This document shows, piece after piece, positions 1-8,939 of a stretch of DNA of 33,087 nt; position 1 is the first letter of the stretch, and each line of letters opens with the position of its first letter. The notes beneath the pieces were generated by a model, which worked only from the letters and a program-made list of their open reading frames with translations, searched no databases and was not told the origin of the DNA. Origin of the DNA: Ectothiorhodospira mobilis (GTDB lineage Bacteria > Pseudomonadota > Gammaproteobacteria > Ectothiorhodospirales > Ectothiorhodospiraceae). The position numbers and the translations under genes were made by a program. The stretch covers positions 1-33,087 of the forward strand of contig NZ_NRSK01000027.1 in the NCBI RefSeq assembly GCF_016584115.1. The letters run 5' to 3'.

Positions 1-344
1 GCGGGGCCCTGGCGGTGGGGGTGGGGGACCAGGTGCAGATGCTGCGCTACAGCACCTACGCGGTCATCTCCCCCGAGGGCTGCGCCTCCATCCTCTGGAA
101 GAGCGCGGAGAAGGCCCCGGAGGCCGCCGAGGCCATGGGCATCACCTCCACCCGCCTGAAGGAACTGGGTCTGATCGACCGCGTCATCGACGAGCCCCTG
201 GGGGGCGCCCACCGCGACCCCGCGGCCATGGCCCACACCCTGAAGAACCAGCTGGTGGAGACCCTGGACGGACTGCAATGCAAGGATCTCGACGCGCTGG
301 TGGAGGCCCGTTACCAGCGCATCCTCAAGTACGGGCAGGTGTGA
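1..344 (+). CDS. accA: Acetyl-CoA carboxylase carboxyltransferase subunit alpha, C-terminal part (cut by window edge)
   Basis: Only the last ~114 codons are in the window, read in the frame that starts at base 3. The segment [14 protein letters not shown] followed by [13 protein letters not shown] is the conserved C-terminal crotonase-fold region of AccA, which with AccD moves the carboxyl group from carboxy-biotin to acetyl-CoA to make malonyl-CoA for fatty acid synthesis in the cytoplasm. The end ([13 protein letters not shown]) resembles the usual AccA C-terminus, so the gene appears complete at its 3' end. tilS begins 19 bases after the stop, a common accA-tilS arrangement in Gammaproteobacteria, and the two are probably co-transcribed. 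Confidence 0.95.
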   Translation, partial: GALAVGVGDQVQMLRYSTYAVISPEGCASILWKSAEKAPEAAEAMGITSTRLKELGLIDRVIDEPLGGAHRDPAAMAHTLKNQLVETLDGLQCKDLDALVEARYQRILKYGQV

Positions 345-363
345 TCCCGCCCGGGGGGCGGGC

Positions 364-1653
364 ATGAGCCACGCCCCCGTCAGCGGGACGGATGTGCCCG
401 GACCCCTGTCCCGGGCCCTGGATCGCCTGCCCCCCGCCCGCCGCCACCTGGTGGGCCTCAGCGGCGGCCTGGATTCGGTGGTCCTGCTGCATGCCCTGGC
501 CGGCCTGGCACGGGATCTCCCCCTGATCGCGGTGCATGTGCACCATGGCCTGAGCCCCCGGGCGGAGGACTGGGCCGGGGCCTGCGGGTCCCTGTGCCGT
601 CGTCTGCAGATCCCGTTTCATTGCCTGCGGGTGGACGCCGCCCCCGGCCGCGGGGAGAGCCCCGAGGCGGCGGCCCGCCGCGCCCGCTACGATGCCCTGG
701 CCGGATTCATGCAGCCGGGGGACGGCCTGCTCACCGCCCATCACCGCCGCGACCAGGCGGAGACCCTGCTGCTGCAACTCCTGCGCGGGGCCGGTCCCGC
801 CGGGCTGGCGGCCATGCCCCTCTGGCAGCCCCTGGGCCCCGGCTGGCACGGCCGCCCGCTGTTGGAGGTGGACCGCCCGCAGCTGGAGGCCCATGCCCGG
901 GCCCACGGCCTGGACTGGGTGGAGGATGAGAGCAACCAAGACCCCGCCCTGGACCGCAACCGCCTGCGCCATGAGATCCTGCCCCTGCTGCGGGCGCGCT
1001 GGCCCGCCGTGGACGCCACCCTGGCCCGGGCGGCGGCCCTGCAGGCCGAGGCCCAGGACCTTTTGGCGGAGCGGGCGCGGGAGGACCTGGAGACCCTGCG
1101 GGGGGAGACCCCCGGCACCCTGTCGGTGGCCGCCCTGGCCCGGCTGCGCCGTCCCCGCCAGCGCAACGCCCTGCGGGGCTGGCTGCAGGAAAAGGGGCTG
1201 CCCCTGCCCGGCCGGGCGCGTCTGGAGACCCTGCTGCAACAGGCCCTGGTGGCCGCCCCCGAGGCCGCCGTGCGGGTGGCCTGGCCCGGGGCCGAGGTAC
1301 GGCGTTACCGCGATGCCCTTTATGCCATGGCGCCGCTTCCGTCCCCGCCGCCGGGGTGGTGCCTGCCCTGGGACGGCCACACCCCCCTGGCGGTGCCCGG
1401 CACCGGCGTGACCCTGACCCGTGAGGGGGTGATGCGCCGCCACGGCCTGGACCCCGCCGCACTGCCGGCACCGGTGACGGTGCGCCTGCGCCGGGGGGGG
1501 GAGCGGCTGCGCCTGGGGGGGCGCACCCGTGTACTGAAGAAGCTGCTGCAGGCACAGGGCGTCCCCCCCTGGGAACGGGAACGCATCCCCCTGATCCATG
1601 CCGGCGACCGCCTGGTGGTGGTGTGGGGGCTGTGGACGGCGGAGACGCCGTGA
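364..1653 (+). CDS. tilS: tRNA(Ile)-lysidine synthase TilS
   Basis: The 429-residue protein has the N-type ATP-pyrophosphatase P-loop SGGLDS at residues 33-38, then HVHHGLSPRAEDW and later ARRARYDALAGF and LTAHHRRDQAETLLLQLLRGAG, all standard in TilS. The enzyme uses ATP and lysine to turn C34 of the CAU-anticodon tRNA-Ile into lysidine, so that it reads AUA. The length equals that of E. coli TilS (about 430), including the C-terminal substrate-binding domains. The start is an ATG preceded by a G-rich stretch. The stop overlaps the likely GTG start of hypD by 4 bases, pointing to translational coupling. Confidence 0.95.
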   Translation: MSHAPVSGTDVPGPLSRALDRLPPARRHLVGLSGGLDSVVLLHALAGLARDLPLIAVHVHHGLSPRAEDWAGACGSLCRRLQIPFHCLRVDAAPGRGESPEAAARRARYDALAGFMQPGDGLLTAHHRRDQAETLLLQLLRGAGPAGLAAMPLWQPLGPGWHGRPLLEVDRPQLEAHARAHGLDWVEDESNQDPALDRNRLRHEILPLLRARWPAVDATLARAAALQAEAQDLLAERAREDLETLRGETPGTLSVAALARLRRPRQRNALRGWLQEKGLPLPGRARLETLLQQALVAAPEAAVRVAWPGAEVRRYRDALYAMAPLPSPPPGWCLPWDGHTPLAVPGTGVTLTREGVMRRHGLDPAALPAPVTVRLRRGGERLRLGGRTRVLKKLLQAQGVPPWERERIPLIHAGDRLVVVWGLWTAETP

Positions 1654-2765
1654 ACGCCACCGCCCCCTATCGCGATGCCGCGGCGGTACGTGCCCTGATC
1701 ACGGCCATCGCCCGTGAGGCCCGTCCGGGCCGGGCCTACCGCCTCATGGAATTCTGTGGCGGCCACACCCATGCCATCGCCCGCCACGGCCTGGCGGACC
1801 TGCTGCCCCCGGGGGTGCGCCTGGTGCACGGGCCCGGCTGTCCCGCCTGCGTCCTGCCGCCAGAGCGGGTGGACCGGGCCATCGCCCTGACCCGGGTCCC
1901 CGGTCTGATCCTGTGTGCCTACGGCGACACCCTGCGCCTGCCCGGGGTCCGGGGCGACAGCCTGCAAAAGGCCCGCGCCCGGGGCGGGGACGTGCGCCCC
2001 GTCTACGCCGCACCGGAGGCGGTGGCCTGCGCCCGCCGCCATCCCGACCGCCCGGTGGTCTTCTTCGCCATCGGCTTCGAGACCACCGCGCCGGCCACCG
2101 CCGTGGCCCTGCTCCAGGCGCGGGAGGCGGGGCTGGAGAACTTCTCGGTGTGCTGCAACCACATGCTCACGCCGCCGGCCATGAGGGCGGTGCTGGCGGA
2201 CGGGGCGGCGGTGGACGGGGTCATCGGCCCCGGCCATGTGGCGGCCATCACCGGCCCCGGGGCCTTTATCCCCGTGGCCCGGGAGCTGGGCCGGCCGGTG
2301 GTGGTCTGCGGCTTTGAGCCGGTGGATCTGCTCCAGGGGATCCTGCAGCTGCTGCGCCAGATCAACGCCGGCCGCCACCAGGTGGAGAACGCCTACGCCC
2401 GGGTCGTGGCCGCCGACGGCAATCCCCGCGCCCGGGCCCTCATGGATCGGGTCTTCTGCCTGCGTCCCGGCTTTACCTGGCGCGGCCTGGGGGATCTGCC
2501 CGCAAGCGCCCTGGCCATCGCCCCTGCGTTCCGGGACCTGGATGCGGAGCAGCGCCATCCCCCAGCGGAGCCACCGCCCCCGGATCCCGGCCACGGGGCC
2601 TGTGAGTGCGGCGCCATCCTGCGCGGGCAGAAGGCCCCCCGCGATTGCCGCCTCTTCGGCCGGGCCTGCACACCGGACACACCCCTGGGGGCCTGCATGG
2701 TCTCCCCCGAGGGGGCCTGCGCCGCCGCCTTTGTCTATGGCGGCCGGCGCCCCCGGGGCCGGTAG
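1650..2765 (+). CDS. hypD: Hydrogenase maturation protein HypD
   Basis: HypD forms a complex with HypC (and HypE) and is the iron-sulfur scaffold on which the Fe(CN)2CO group of [NiFe]-hydrogenase is assembled. Family signatures are all visible: FCGGHTH with C36, GPGCPACVLP with C64 and C67, the central GFETTAPATA, GFEPVDLLQGILQLL, and the cysteine-rich C-terminus (CECGAILRG, CRLFGRACTP, ACMVSPEGACAA) that holds the 4Fe-4S cluster. I chose the GTG at 1650, which overlaps the tilS stop as GTGA and has GGAG 7 bases upstream; it gives 371 residues against 373 in E. coli. An earlier GTG at 1623 would extend it inside tilS. No hypC, hypE or hydrogenase gene is in the window, so this hypD is separated from its usual partners. 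Confidence 0.95.
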   Translation: MNATAPYRDAAAVRALITAIAREARPGRAYRLMEFCGGHTHAIARHGLADLLPPGVRLVHGPGCPACVLPPERVDRAIALTRVPGLILCAYGDTLRLPGVRGDSLQKARARGGDVRPVYAAPEAVACARRHPDRPVVFFAIGFETTAPATAVALLQAREAGLENFSVCCNHMLTPPAMRAVLADGAAVDGVIGPGHVAAITGPGAFIPVARELGRPVVVCGFEPVDLLQGILQLLRQINAGRHQVENAYARVVAADGNPRARALMDRVFCLRPGFTWRGLGDLPASALAIAPAFRDLDAEQRHPPAEPPPPDPGHGACECGAILRGQKAPRDCRLFGRACTPDTPLGACMVSPEGACAAAFVYGGRRPRGR

Positions 2766-2780
2766 GCGGATCCCGGGGCG

Positions 2781-3602
2781 TCACAGGGTGGTGACGGTCA
2801 CCTCACAGACCCCGCCCAGCACCAGGTGCTCCCCCTCGCCGCGCAGCAGACCCGGGAGCAGGTCCTGGAAGCAGCACACCTTGGCCACGGGGATACGGGC
2901 CGTGAGGATGTAGTCCCCGAATTCATCGGCCCGCTCGCGCACGCGGCTGAAGGCGTTCACGTTGTTGAGCAGCAGCACGGCCCGGTCCCGCGCCGGCCGG
3001 GAGAGCACCTCATGGTCCTCCAGGCGGTTGACCCCCCGGTGGAGGGTGAGATGGGTCCGCCCGGGATGGCGCCGGGCCAGTTCGTACTGGCAGAAGCCGT
3101 AGAGCAGGTCCAGCTGGGCCTCCAGGGCATTGGTGTTGTACAGCCCGGTGGTGCGCTCGTGCAGGAAGCGGGCCTGGGCCTCGCCATCGGCATCCTGCAG
3201 GGGCCCCCGGTGGAAGCGGGTCACCAGCCCGAAACGGGATTCCACCCAGCCCTTGATCATCGCCGCCTCGCGCCCGTCCGGATCAAACCCCCAGCCCCGC
3301 ACCAGCCGCCGGTAGTCCGCCTTCTCCCGCCCCCCGGGCCCCGTCAGGCCGCAGGCCACCGGATCATCCAGGCAGAAGTGGCCCCGCATCCAGGCCATGA
3401 AGTCCTCCGCCCGCAGGGCGGGATCGTCCAGGGTATCCAGATGCCGCCACAGGTCCCGGTGCAGGTCCGCCAGCCCGTCCAGCACCAGGGGGGCCGGATG
3501 CCGCTGGTAGGTGAGGCTGCCCAGGATCAGCGCCGGCAGATTGCAGCGGTTGATGGGCAGGCGTGCCCCGGGGGGCAGGGTGGGGCCGGTGTCGTTATCC
3601 AC
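2781..3602 (-). CDS. draT: NAD(+)-dinitrogen-reductase ADP-D-ribosyltransferase DraT
   Basis: The protein (about 273 residues, R. rubrum DraT is ~276) matches DraT throughout: LPINRCNLPALILGSLTYQ near the N-terminus, the ribosyltransferase core with RFGLVTRFHRG, LYNTNALEAQLDLLYGFCQYEL and TLHRGVNRLEDHEVL, and a C-terminal CCFQDLLPGLLRGEGEHLVLGG. DraT moves ADP-ribose from NAD to Arg101 of NifH and so switches nitrogenase off when ammonium appears or energy falls. It is divergent from nifH, which encodes its target. The start is uncertain: no ATG is available. GTG at 3602 (GAGG 4 bases upstream) gives the family length; a TTG at 3632 would add 10 residues. The partner hydrolase gene draG is not in the window. 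Confidence 0.93.
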   Translation of the reverse strand: MDNDTGPTLPPGARLPINRCNLPALILGSLTYQRHPAPLVLDGLADLHRDLWRHLDTLDDPALRAEDFMAWMRGHFCLDDPVACGLTGPGGREKADYRRLVRGWGFDPDGREAAMIKGWVESRFGLVTRFHRGPLQDADGEAQARFLHERTTGLYNTNALEAQLDLLYGFCQYELARRHPGRTHLTLHRGVNRLEDHEVLSRPARDRAVLLLNNVNAFSRVRERADEFGDYILTARIPVAKVCCFQDLLPGLLRGEGEHLVLGGVCEVTVTTL

Positions 3603-3605
3603 ACA
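3590..3605 (+). promoter_or_regulatory. NifA upstream activator site (TGT-N10-ACA)
   Basis: TGT at 3590-3592 and ACA at 3603-3605 with exactly 10 bases between fit the NifA-binding consensus. It lies about 100 bases upstream of the -24 element, the normal distance for a NifA enhancer that loops to sigma-54 polymerase. It also covers the chosen start codon of draT. A second near match (TGT-N10-ACG) is at 3619-3634. Confidence 0.7.
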
Positions 3606-3675
3606 GCCTCGGGGGCTTTGTCGAGTATGCAACGCCTCGATTCCTTCGGGGTAAGGTTTTTTTATTCAATAAAAA

Positions 3676-3688
3676 CAAAGTATTGAAG
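3676..3688 (-). promoter_or_regulatory. Possible IHF binding site
   Basis: On the minus strand the sequence CTTCAATACTTTG matches the IHF consensus WATCAANNNNTTR with two mismatches, inside the only markedly AT-rich stretch (3655-3690). Its place between the NifA site and the sigma-54 promoter is where IHF usually bends DNA at nifH promoters. The call is weak and rests on position more than on sequence. Confidence 0.3.
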
Positions 3689-3701
3689 GTTTCTTTCGGC
3701 A

Positions 3702-3717
3702 TGGCACGGGGGTTGCA
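3702..3717 (+). promoter_or_regulatory. Sigma-54 (-24/-12) promoter of nifH
   Basis: TGGCACGGGGGTTGCA matches the sigma-54 consensus TGGCACG-N4-TTGCW without a mismatch, with GG at 3703-3704 and GC at 3715-3716. Transcription would begin near 3728, about 40 bases before the nifH start, and would carry nifH and probably nifDKTY. Use requires an activator, here most likely NifA. Confidence 0.92.
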
Positions 3718-3742
3718 ATCCCCCCTGGTGAACCCATCCTGA

Positions 3743-4654
<912 letters not shown>

Positions 4655-4673
4655 TCCCGGCGGCGGAAGGTCC

Positions 4674-4698
4674 GGCGTCGCCCATCCCACCTGACGCC
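4674..4698 (+). other. Modest stem-loop between nifH and nifD
   Basis: GGCGTC (4674-4679) pairs with GACGCC (4693-4698) across a 13-base loop. There is no U tract, so it is more likely an mRNA stability or processing element than a terminator. It is the weakest of the stem-loops in the nif operon. Confidence 0.35.
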
Positions 4699-4739
4699 CG
4701 TCCACGGCGAAGTGGCGGCGAGCAGAGGAGCATCCTGCA

Positions 4740-6209
4740 ATGTGCGCAATGAAACGTGAAGAGGCCGAGGCCCTCATCCAGGAGGTGCTGGAGGTCTACC
4801 CGGAGAAGGCCCGCAAGGACCGGGCCAAGCACCTGGCGGTCAACGACCCCTCGGCGGAGAGCGCCAAGAAGTGCATCGTCTCCAACCGCAAGTCCCAGCC
4901 CGGCGTGATGACCATCCGCGGCTGTGCCTACGCCGGCTCCAAGGGTGTGGTCTGGGGCCCGGTCAAGGACGTGGTGCATATCTCCCACGGCCCCGTGGGC
5001 TGCGGCCAGTACTCCCGGGCCGGCCGGCGCAATTACTACACCGGTCACACCGGGGTGAACACCTTCGGCACCATGAACTTCACCTCGGATTTCCAGGAGA
5101 AGGACATCGTCTTTGGCGGTGACAAGAAACTGGAGAAGCTCATCGACGAGATCGAGACCCTGTTCCCCCTGAACAAGGGCATCACCATCCAGTCGGAATG
5201 CCCCGTGGGGCTCATCGGCGATGACATCGAGTCCGTCTCCAAAAAGAAGGGCAAGGAGCTGGACAAGCCCGTGGTGCCCCTGCGCTGCGAGGGCTTTCGC
5301 GGGGTGTCCCAGTCCCTGGGGCACCACATCGCCAACGACGCCATCCGCGACTGGGTCCTGCCGCGCCGGGACGGGGACGACCGCTTCGAGTCCACCCCCT
5401 ACGACGTGGCCCTCACCGGCGACTACAACATCGGCGGCGACGCCTGGGCCTCGCGCATCCTGCTGGAGGAGATGGGCCTGCGGGTGGTGGCCCAGTGGTC
5501 CGGGGACGGCACCCTATCTGAACTGGAGCTGGCCCCCAAGGCCCGGGTGAACCTGCTCCACTGCTACCGCTCCATGAACTACCTGGCCCGGCACATGGAG
5601 GAGAAGTACGGCATCCCCTGGATGGAATACAACTTCTTCGGCCCCACCAAGATCGCCGAGAGCCTGCGCAAGATCGCCGCCCTGTTCGACGACAGGATCC
5701 AGGAGGGGGCCGAGCGGGTCATTGCCAGGTACCAGGCGGAGATGGACGCGGTCATCGAGAAGTACCGCCCGCGCCTGGAGGGCCGCAGGGTGATGCTCTA
5801 TGTGGGCGGCCTGCGCCCGCGGCACGTCATCGGTGCCTACGAGGATCTGGGCATGGAGGTGGTGGGGGCCGGCTACGAGTTCGCCCACAACGACGACTAC
5901 GACCGCACCATCAAGGATATGGGCGACGCCACCCTGCTGTTCGACGACATCACCGGGTATGAGCTGGAGCAGTTCGTTCAGCGGGTGCGCCCGGACCTGG
6001 TGGGCTCGGGCATCAAGGAGAAGTACATCTTCCAGAAGATGGGCATCCCCTTCCGCCAGATGCACTCCTGGGACTACTCCGGTCCCTACCACGGCTACGA
6101 CGGCTTCGCCATCTTTGCCCGGGACATGGACATGACCCTCAACAACCCCTGCTGGGACCAGATGAAGGCCCCGTGGAAGGGCGCGGCCACCGGCGCCAGG
6201 GCGGCGTGA
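4740..6209 (+). CDS. nifD: Nitrogenase molybdenum-iron protein alpha chain NifD
   Basis: NifD carries the FeMo cofactor and shares the P-cluster with NifK in the alpha2beta2 dinitrogenase. In the 489-residue product the P-cluster cysteines fall at C62, C88 and C154 and the FeMo-co ligands at C275 ([10 protein letters not shown]) and H442 ([16 protein letters not shown]). These are the same positions as in Azotobacter vinelandii, so no insertions or deletions precede them. The ATG at 4740 has GAGGAG 9 bases upstream; a second in-frame ATG at 4749 is less well placed. A perfect 10-bp hairpin follows the stop. Confidence 0.99.
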   Translation: MCAMKREEAEALIQEVLEVYPEKARKDRAKHLAVNDPSAESAKKCIVSNRKSQPGVMTIRGCAYAGSKGVVWGPVKDVVHISHGPVGCGQYSRAGRRNYYTGHTGVNTFGTMNFTSDFQEKDIVFGGDKKLEKLIDEIETLFPLNKGITIQSECPVGLIGDDIESVSKKKGKELDKPVVPLRCEGFRGVSQSLGHHIANDAIRDWVLPRRDGDDRFESTPYDVALTGDYNIGGDAWASRILLEEMGLRVVAQWSGDGTLSELELAPKARVNLLHCYRSMNYLARHMEEKYGIPWMEYNFFGPTKIAESLRKIAALFDDRIQEGAERVIARYQAEMDAVIEKYRPRLEGRRVMLYVGGLRPRHVIGAYEDLGMEVVGAGYEFAHNDDYDRTIKDMGDATLLFDDITGYELEQFVQRVRPDLVGSGIKEKYIFQKMGIPFRQMHSWDYSGPYHGYDGFAIFARDMDMTLNNPCWDQMKAPWKGAATGARAA

Positions 6210-6217
6210 ACGATCCC

Positions 6218-6241
6218 CGCGGCGCCGTCCCCGGCGCCGCG
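6218..6241 (+). other. Perfect 10-bp stem-loop between nifD and nifK
   Basis: CGCGGCGCCG (6218-6227) pairs fully with CGGCGCCGCG (6232-6241) across the loop TCCC. It starts 8 bases after the nifD stop and has no U tract. It could stabilise the nifHD part of the message or slow read-through, which would fit the known higher need for NifH than for NifDK; that role is inference. Confidence 0.7.
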
Positions 6242-6303
6242 AACCCATCCTGTTTTCCAAGGCCGTCGGTCCACGGATGAGTGGCGCGGCAGGAGAAAAG
6301 ACC

Positions 6304-7875
6304 ATGAGCCAGAACCCCGAACAGATCAAGCCCTGCTACCCCCTCTTCCAGGAGGAGGACTACCAGCAGATGCTGGCCCGCAAGCGGGCCGTCTCCGAGG
6401 AGGCCCCCAGCCCCGAGAAGATCCGCGAGGTCTTCGACTGGACCACCACGGAGGAATACAAGGACCTCAACTTCCAGCGCGAGGCCCTGACGGTGGACCC
6501 CGCCAAGGCCTGCCAGCCCCTGGGGGCCGTGCTCTGCTCCCTGGGTTTTGAGAAGACCCTGCCCTATGTGCACGGCTCCCAGGGCTGCGTCGCCTACTTT
6601 CGCACCTACTTCAATCGCCACTTCCGCGAGCCGGTGGCCTGCGTCTCCGACTCCATGACCGAGGACTCGGCGGTCTTTGGCGGCCACAAGAACATGACCG
6701 AGGGGCTGGAGAACGCCAGGGCCCTGTACCAGCCGGAGATGATCGCCATCTCCACCACCTGCATGGCCGAGGTCATCGGCGACGACCTCAACGCCTTTGT
6801 GGGCAATGCCAAGAAGGAGGGGGCCATCCCCGAGGATTTCCCCACGCCCTATGCCCATACCCCGTCCTTCGTGGGCAGTCACGTCACGGGCTGGGACAAC
6901 ATGTTCGAGGGGACCATGCGCTACTTCACCCTCAACCACATGGAGGGCAAGGAACCGGGCAGCAACGGCAAGCTCAACCTGGTGCCCGGCTTCGAGACCT
7001 ACCTGGGCAACTACCGCGTCATGCACCGCATGATGGAAGAGATGGGGGTGGACCACACCCTGCTGTGCGACCCCGCGGAGGTGCTGGACACCCCCGCCGA
7101 CGGCGAGTACCGCATGTACGCCGGCGGCACCTCCCGGGCCGAGATCCAGGACGCCCCCAACGCCCGGGACACCCTCCTGCTTCAGCCCTGGCAGCTGGAC
7201 AAGACCCGCAAGTTCATCCAGGGCACCTGGAAGCACGAGGTACCCAGGGTGAACATCCCCATGGGTCTGGAGTGGACCGATGCCTTCCTCATGAAGGTCT
7301 CCGAGATCACGGGCCGGCCCATCCCTGAGTCCCTGGAGCGGGAACGCGGCCGCCTGGTGGACATGATGACCGACTCCCACACCTGGCTGCACGGCAAGAA
7401 GTACGCCCTGTGGGGGGATGCGGATTTTGTCATGGGCATGAGCAAGTTCCTCCTGGAACTGGGGGCCGAGCCCCGGCACATCCTGGTGCACCACGCCAAC
7501 AAGCGCTGGAAGAAGGCCATGGAGCAGATCCTGTCCGAGAGCCCCTACGGCGCCGGGGCGGAGGTGCACATCAACCGCGATCTCTGGCACCTGCGCTCCC
7601 TGGTGTTCACCGACAAGCCCGACTTCATGATCGGCAACTCCTACGGCAAGTTCATCGAGCGCGATACCTTCACCAAGGGCCGGGAGTTCCAGGTGCCGCT
7701 GGTGCGCATGGGCTTCCCCATCTTCGACCGCCACCACCTGCACCGCATGACCACCCTGGGCTACGAGGGCGGCATGTACATCCTCACCACCCTGGTGAAC
7801 GCGGTGCTGGAGCGGCTGGACGACGAGACCATGGAGATGGGCGTCACCGACTACAACTACGACCTGGTGCGCTGA
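6304..7875 (+). CDS. nifK: Nitrogenase molybdenum-iron protein beta chain NifK
   Basis: NifK is the beta chain of dinitrogenase and holds half of the P-cluster. The 523-residue product (A. vinelandii 523) has P-cluster cysteines at C70, C95 and C153 in AKACQPLGA, GSQGCVAYF and STTCMAEVIGDDL, matching Azotobacter numbering. The N-terminal MSQNPEQIKPCYPLFQ segment that wraps the alpha chain is present. I chose ATG 6304 with AGGAG 8 bases upstream rather than 6277, which would add nine residues with no family match. A long perfect hairpin separates it from nifT. Confidence 0.99.
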   Translation: MSQNPEQIKPCYPLFQEEDYQQMLARKRAVSEEAPSPEKIREVFDWTTTEEYKDLNFQREALTVDPAKACQPLGAVLCSLGFEKTLPYVHGSQGCVAYFRTYFNRHFREPVACVSDSMTEDSAVFGGHKNMTEGLENARALYQPEMIAISTTCMAEVIGDDLNAFVGNAKKEGAIPEDFPTPYAHTPSFVGSHVTGWDNMFEGTMRYFTLNHMEGKEPGSNGKLNLVPGFETYLGNYRVMHRMMEEMGVDHTLLCDPAEVLDTPADGEYRMYAGGTSRAEIQDAPNARDTLLLQPWQLDKTRKFIQGTWKHEVPRVNIPMGLEWTDAFLMKVSEITGRPIPESLERERGRLVDMMTDSHTWLHGKKYALWGDADFVMGMSKFLLELGAEPRHILVHHANKRWKKAMEQILSESPYGAGAEVHINRDLWHLRSLVFTDKPDFMIGNSYGKFIERDTFTKGREFQVPLVRMGFPIFDRHHLHRMTTLGYEGGMYILTTLVNAVLERLDDETMEMGVTDYNYDLVR

Positions 7876-7895
7876 GGCCGGCCCGGTGCAGCGCG

Positions 7896-7920
7896 CCCCG
7901 GGGGCCACAGGCCCCCGGGG
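7896..7920 (+). other. Perfect 11-bp stem-loop between nifK and nifT
   Basis: CCCCGGGGGCC (7896-7906) and GGCCCCCGGGG (7910-7920) form an uninterrupted stem with an ACA loop. Only two T follow, so it is not a standard intrinsic terminator. Placed after nifK, it is likely to reduce read-through into nifT-nifY or to protect the 3' end of nifHDK mRNA. Confidence 0.75.
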
Positions 7921-7952
7921 TTCCACCCAAGACCCTGCAGGAGCACGTCCCC

Positions 7953-8174
7953 ATGCCCAGCGTCATGATCAACCGTACCGCCAGCGGCGATCTATCCCTC
8001 TACGTCCCCAAGAAGGACCTGGAGGAGGCCATCGTCTCCCTGGAGCACGAAGGCCCCGGCCGCTGGGGCGGCGAGGTCACCCTGGCGGATGGATCCCGCT
8101 ACTTCCTCGAACCCATGGACGAGGCCCCGCGCCTGCCTATCACCCTGCGCGCCCGCCGCCTCCAGGCCGGCTGA
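7953..8174 (+). CDS. nifT: Nitrogen fixation protein NifT/FixU
   Basis: This 73-residue protein has the size and pattern of NifT/FixU: MPSVMINR at the start, LYVPKKDLEEAIVSLE, then WGGEVTLADGSRYFLEP and PRLPITLRARRL. Its exact role is unknown; deletion in Klebsiella and Azotobacter has little effect on nitrogenase. AGGAG lies 10 bases before the ATG. It is in the usual place directly after nifK and before the nifY-type gene. Confidence 0.93.
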   Translation: MPSVMINRTASGDLSLYVPKKDLEEAIVSLEHEGPGRWGGEVTLADGSRYFLEPMDEAPRLPITLRARRLQAG

Positions 8175-8210
8175 CATCCGCCCACGACCCCATCCTGACC
8201 GGAGACCCCC

Positions 8211-8921
8211 ATGTCCACCGAGATGCTCGACCGTGAATGCGCCCTGCGCATCGCCCTGGCCCGCCGGGTCCTCCCCGGCATCGAACTTGCCCGGCTCGTG
8301 GAGATCCTCATCTCCCGCCTCGGCGCGCCCATCACCGTGAAGGCCCTGGAGGGCCTCAGCGGCGAACACCTGAAGGAAGGCCTGGAACGCACCCGCCCGG
8401 CGGACGCGGAGGGTCCGCAATGGGACGAACGGGGGCTGTATATGGCCCTGCGCTATCTGCACGGCGAGCGGGAGGTGGAACCGCCCCTGCCGCCGCTGGC
8501 CCCCTACAGCGAGGGGGATCTGCCGGGGTCCCTGCGCGTGGCCCTGGCCTCCAACAGCGGCGAGCGGGTGGACGGCCATTTCGGATCCTGCGTGCGGTTT
8601 CTGATCTATCAGGTCTCGGGGGAGACCGCCCTGCTGGTGGATATCCGTCCCACCGCGCAACTGGACAAGGCCCCGGAGCGCAATGCCGCCCGCGCCGGGC
8701 TCATCAATGACTGTCACCTGCTGTATGTGGAGAGCATCGGCGGTCCCGCCGCCGCACGGGTGATCCGCGCCGGCGTCCATCCCATCAAGCGCCCCGGGGG
8801 CATCGAGGCCCGGGAAATGCTGCAGGAACTCCAGGGCGTGCTCCGGGGCACGCCGCCCCCCTGGCTGGCCCGCGCCATGGGCCGGGAGGCGGCCGGCCTG
8901 GAGCGCTTCGCCGCCTTGTGA
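8211..8921 (+). CDS. nifY: NifY/NafY-type dinitrogenase maturation factor (FeMo-co binding)
   Basis: The 236-residue product has two parts: an N-terminal helical region of about 100 residues resembling the NafY N-terminal (DIMCO_N) domain that binds apo-dinitrogenase, and a C-terminal Nitro_FeMo-Co domain (about residues 105-215; RVALASNSGERVDGHFGSCVRFLIYQV) as in NifY, NifX and NafY, including the conserved HFG motif. Such proteins hold FeMo-co or apo-NifDK during cofactor insertion. The order nifHDKT-nifY supports the name; NafY would be an equally fair label. GGAG is 7 bases upstream of the ATG. Its last 49 bases are repeated near 9883-9930, and a toxin-antitoxin pair begins 18 bases after the stop on the other strand. 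Confidence 0.9.
   Translation: MSTEMLDRECALRIALARRVLPGIELARLVEILISRLGAPITVKALEGLSGEHLKEGLERTRPADAEGPQWDERGLYMALRYLHGEREVEPPLPPLAPYSEGDLPGSLRVALASNSGERVDGHFGSCVRFLIYQVSGETALLVDIRPTAQLDKAPERNAARAGLINDCHLLYVESIGGPAAARVIRAGVHPIKRPGGIEAREMLQELQGVLRGTPPPWLARAMGREAAGLERFAAL
8873..8921 (+). repeat. Direct repeat, copy 1: 3' end of nifY
   Basis: These 49 bases, ending at the nifY stop, recur at 9883-9930 with one substitution and one missing base. The two copies flank the HepT/MntA pair, as attachment-site copies would flank an inserted segment. Confidence 0.85.
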
Positions 8922-8939
8922 AACCCAAGGCAGCGGTCC

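Noticed and set aside
1623-1649. Earlier GTG start for hypD at 1623
   Set aside because: It lies 30 bases inside tilS, adds nine Gly/Ala-rich residues with no family match, and has no ribosome binding site, while GTG 1650 overlaps the tilS stop in the usual way.
3603-3632. TTG start for draT at 3632
   Set aside because: Possible (AAGGA 9 bases upstream), but it would lengthen the protein beyond the family and put the NifA site wholly inside the gene. Kept as an alternative only.
7896-7920. Intrinsic terminator after nifK
   Set aside because: The stem is perfect but only two T follow, and nifT and nifY lie directly downstream on the same strand; listed as a stem-loop instead.
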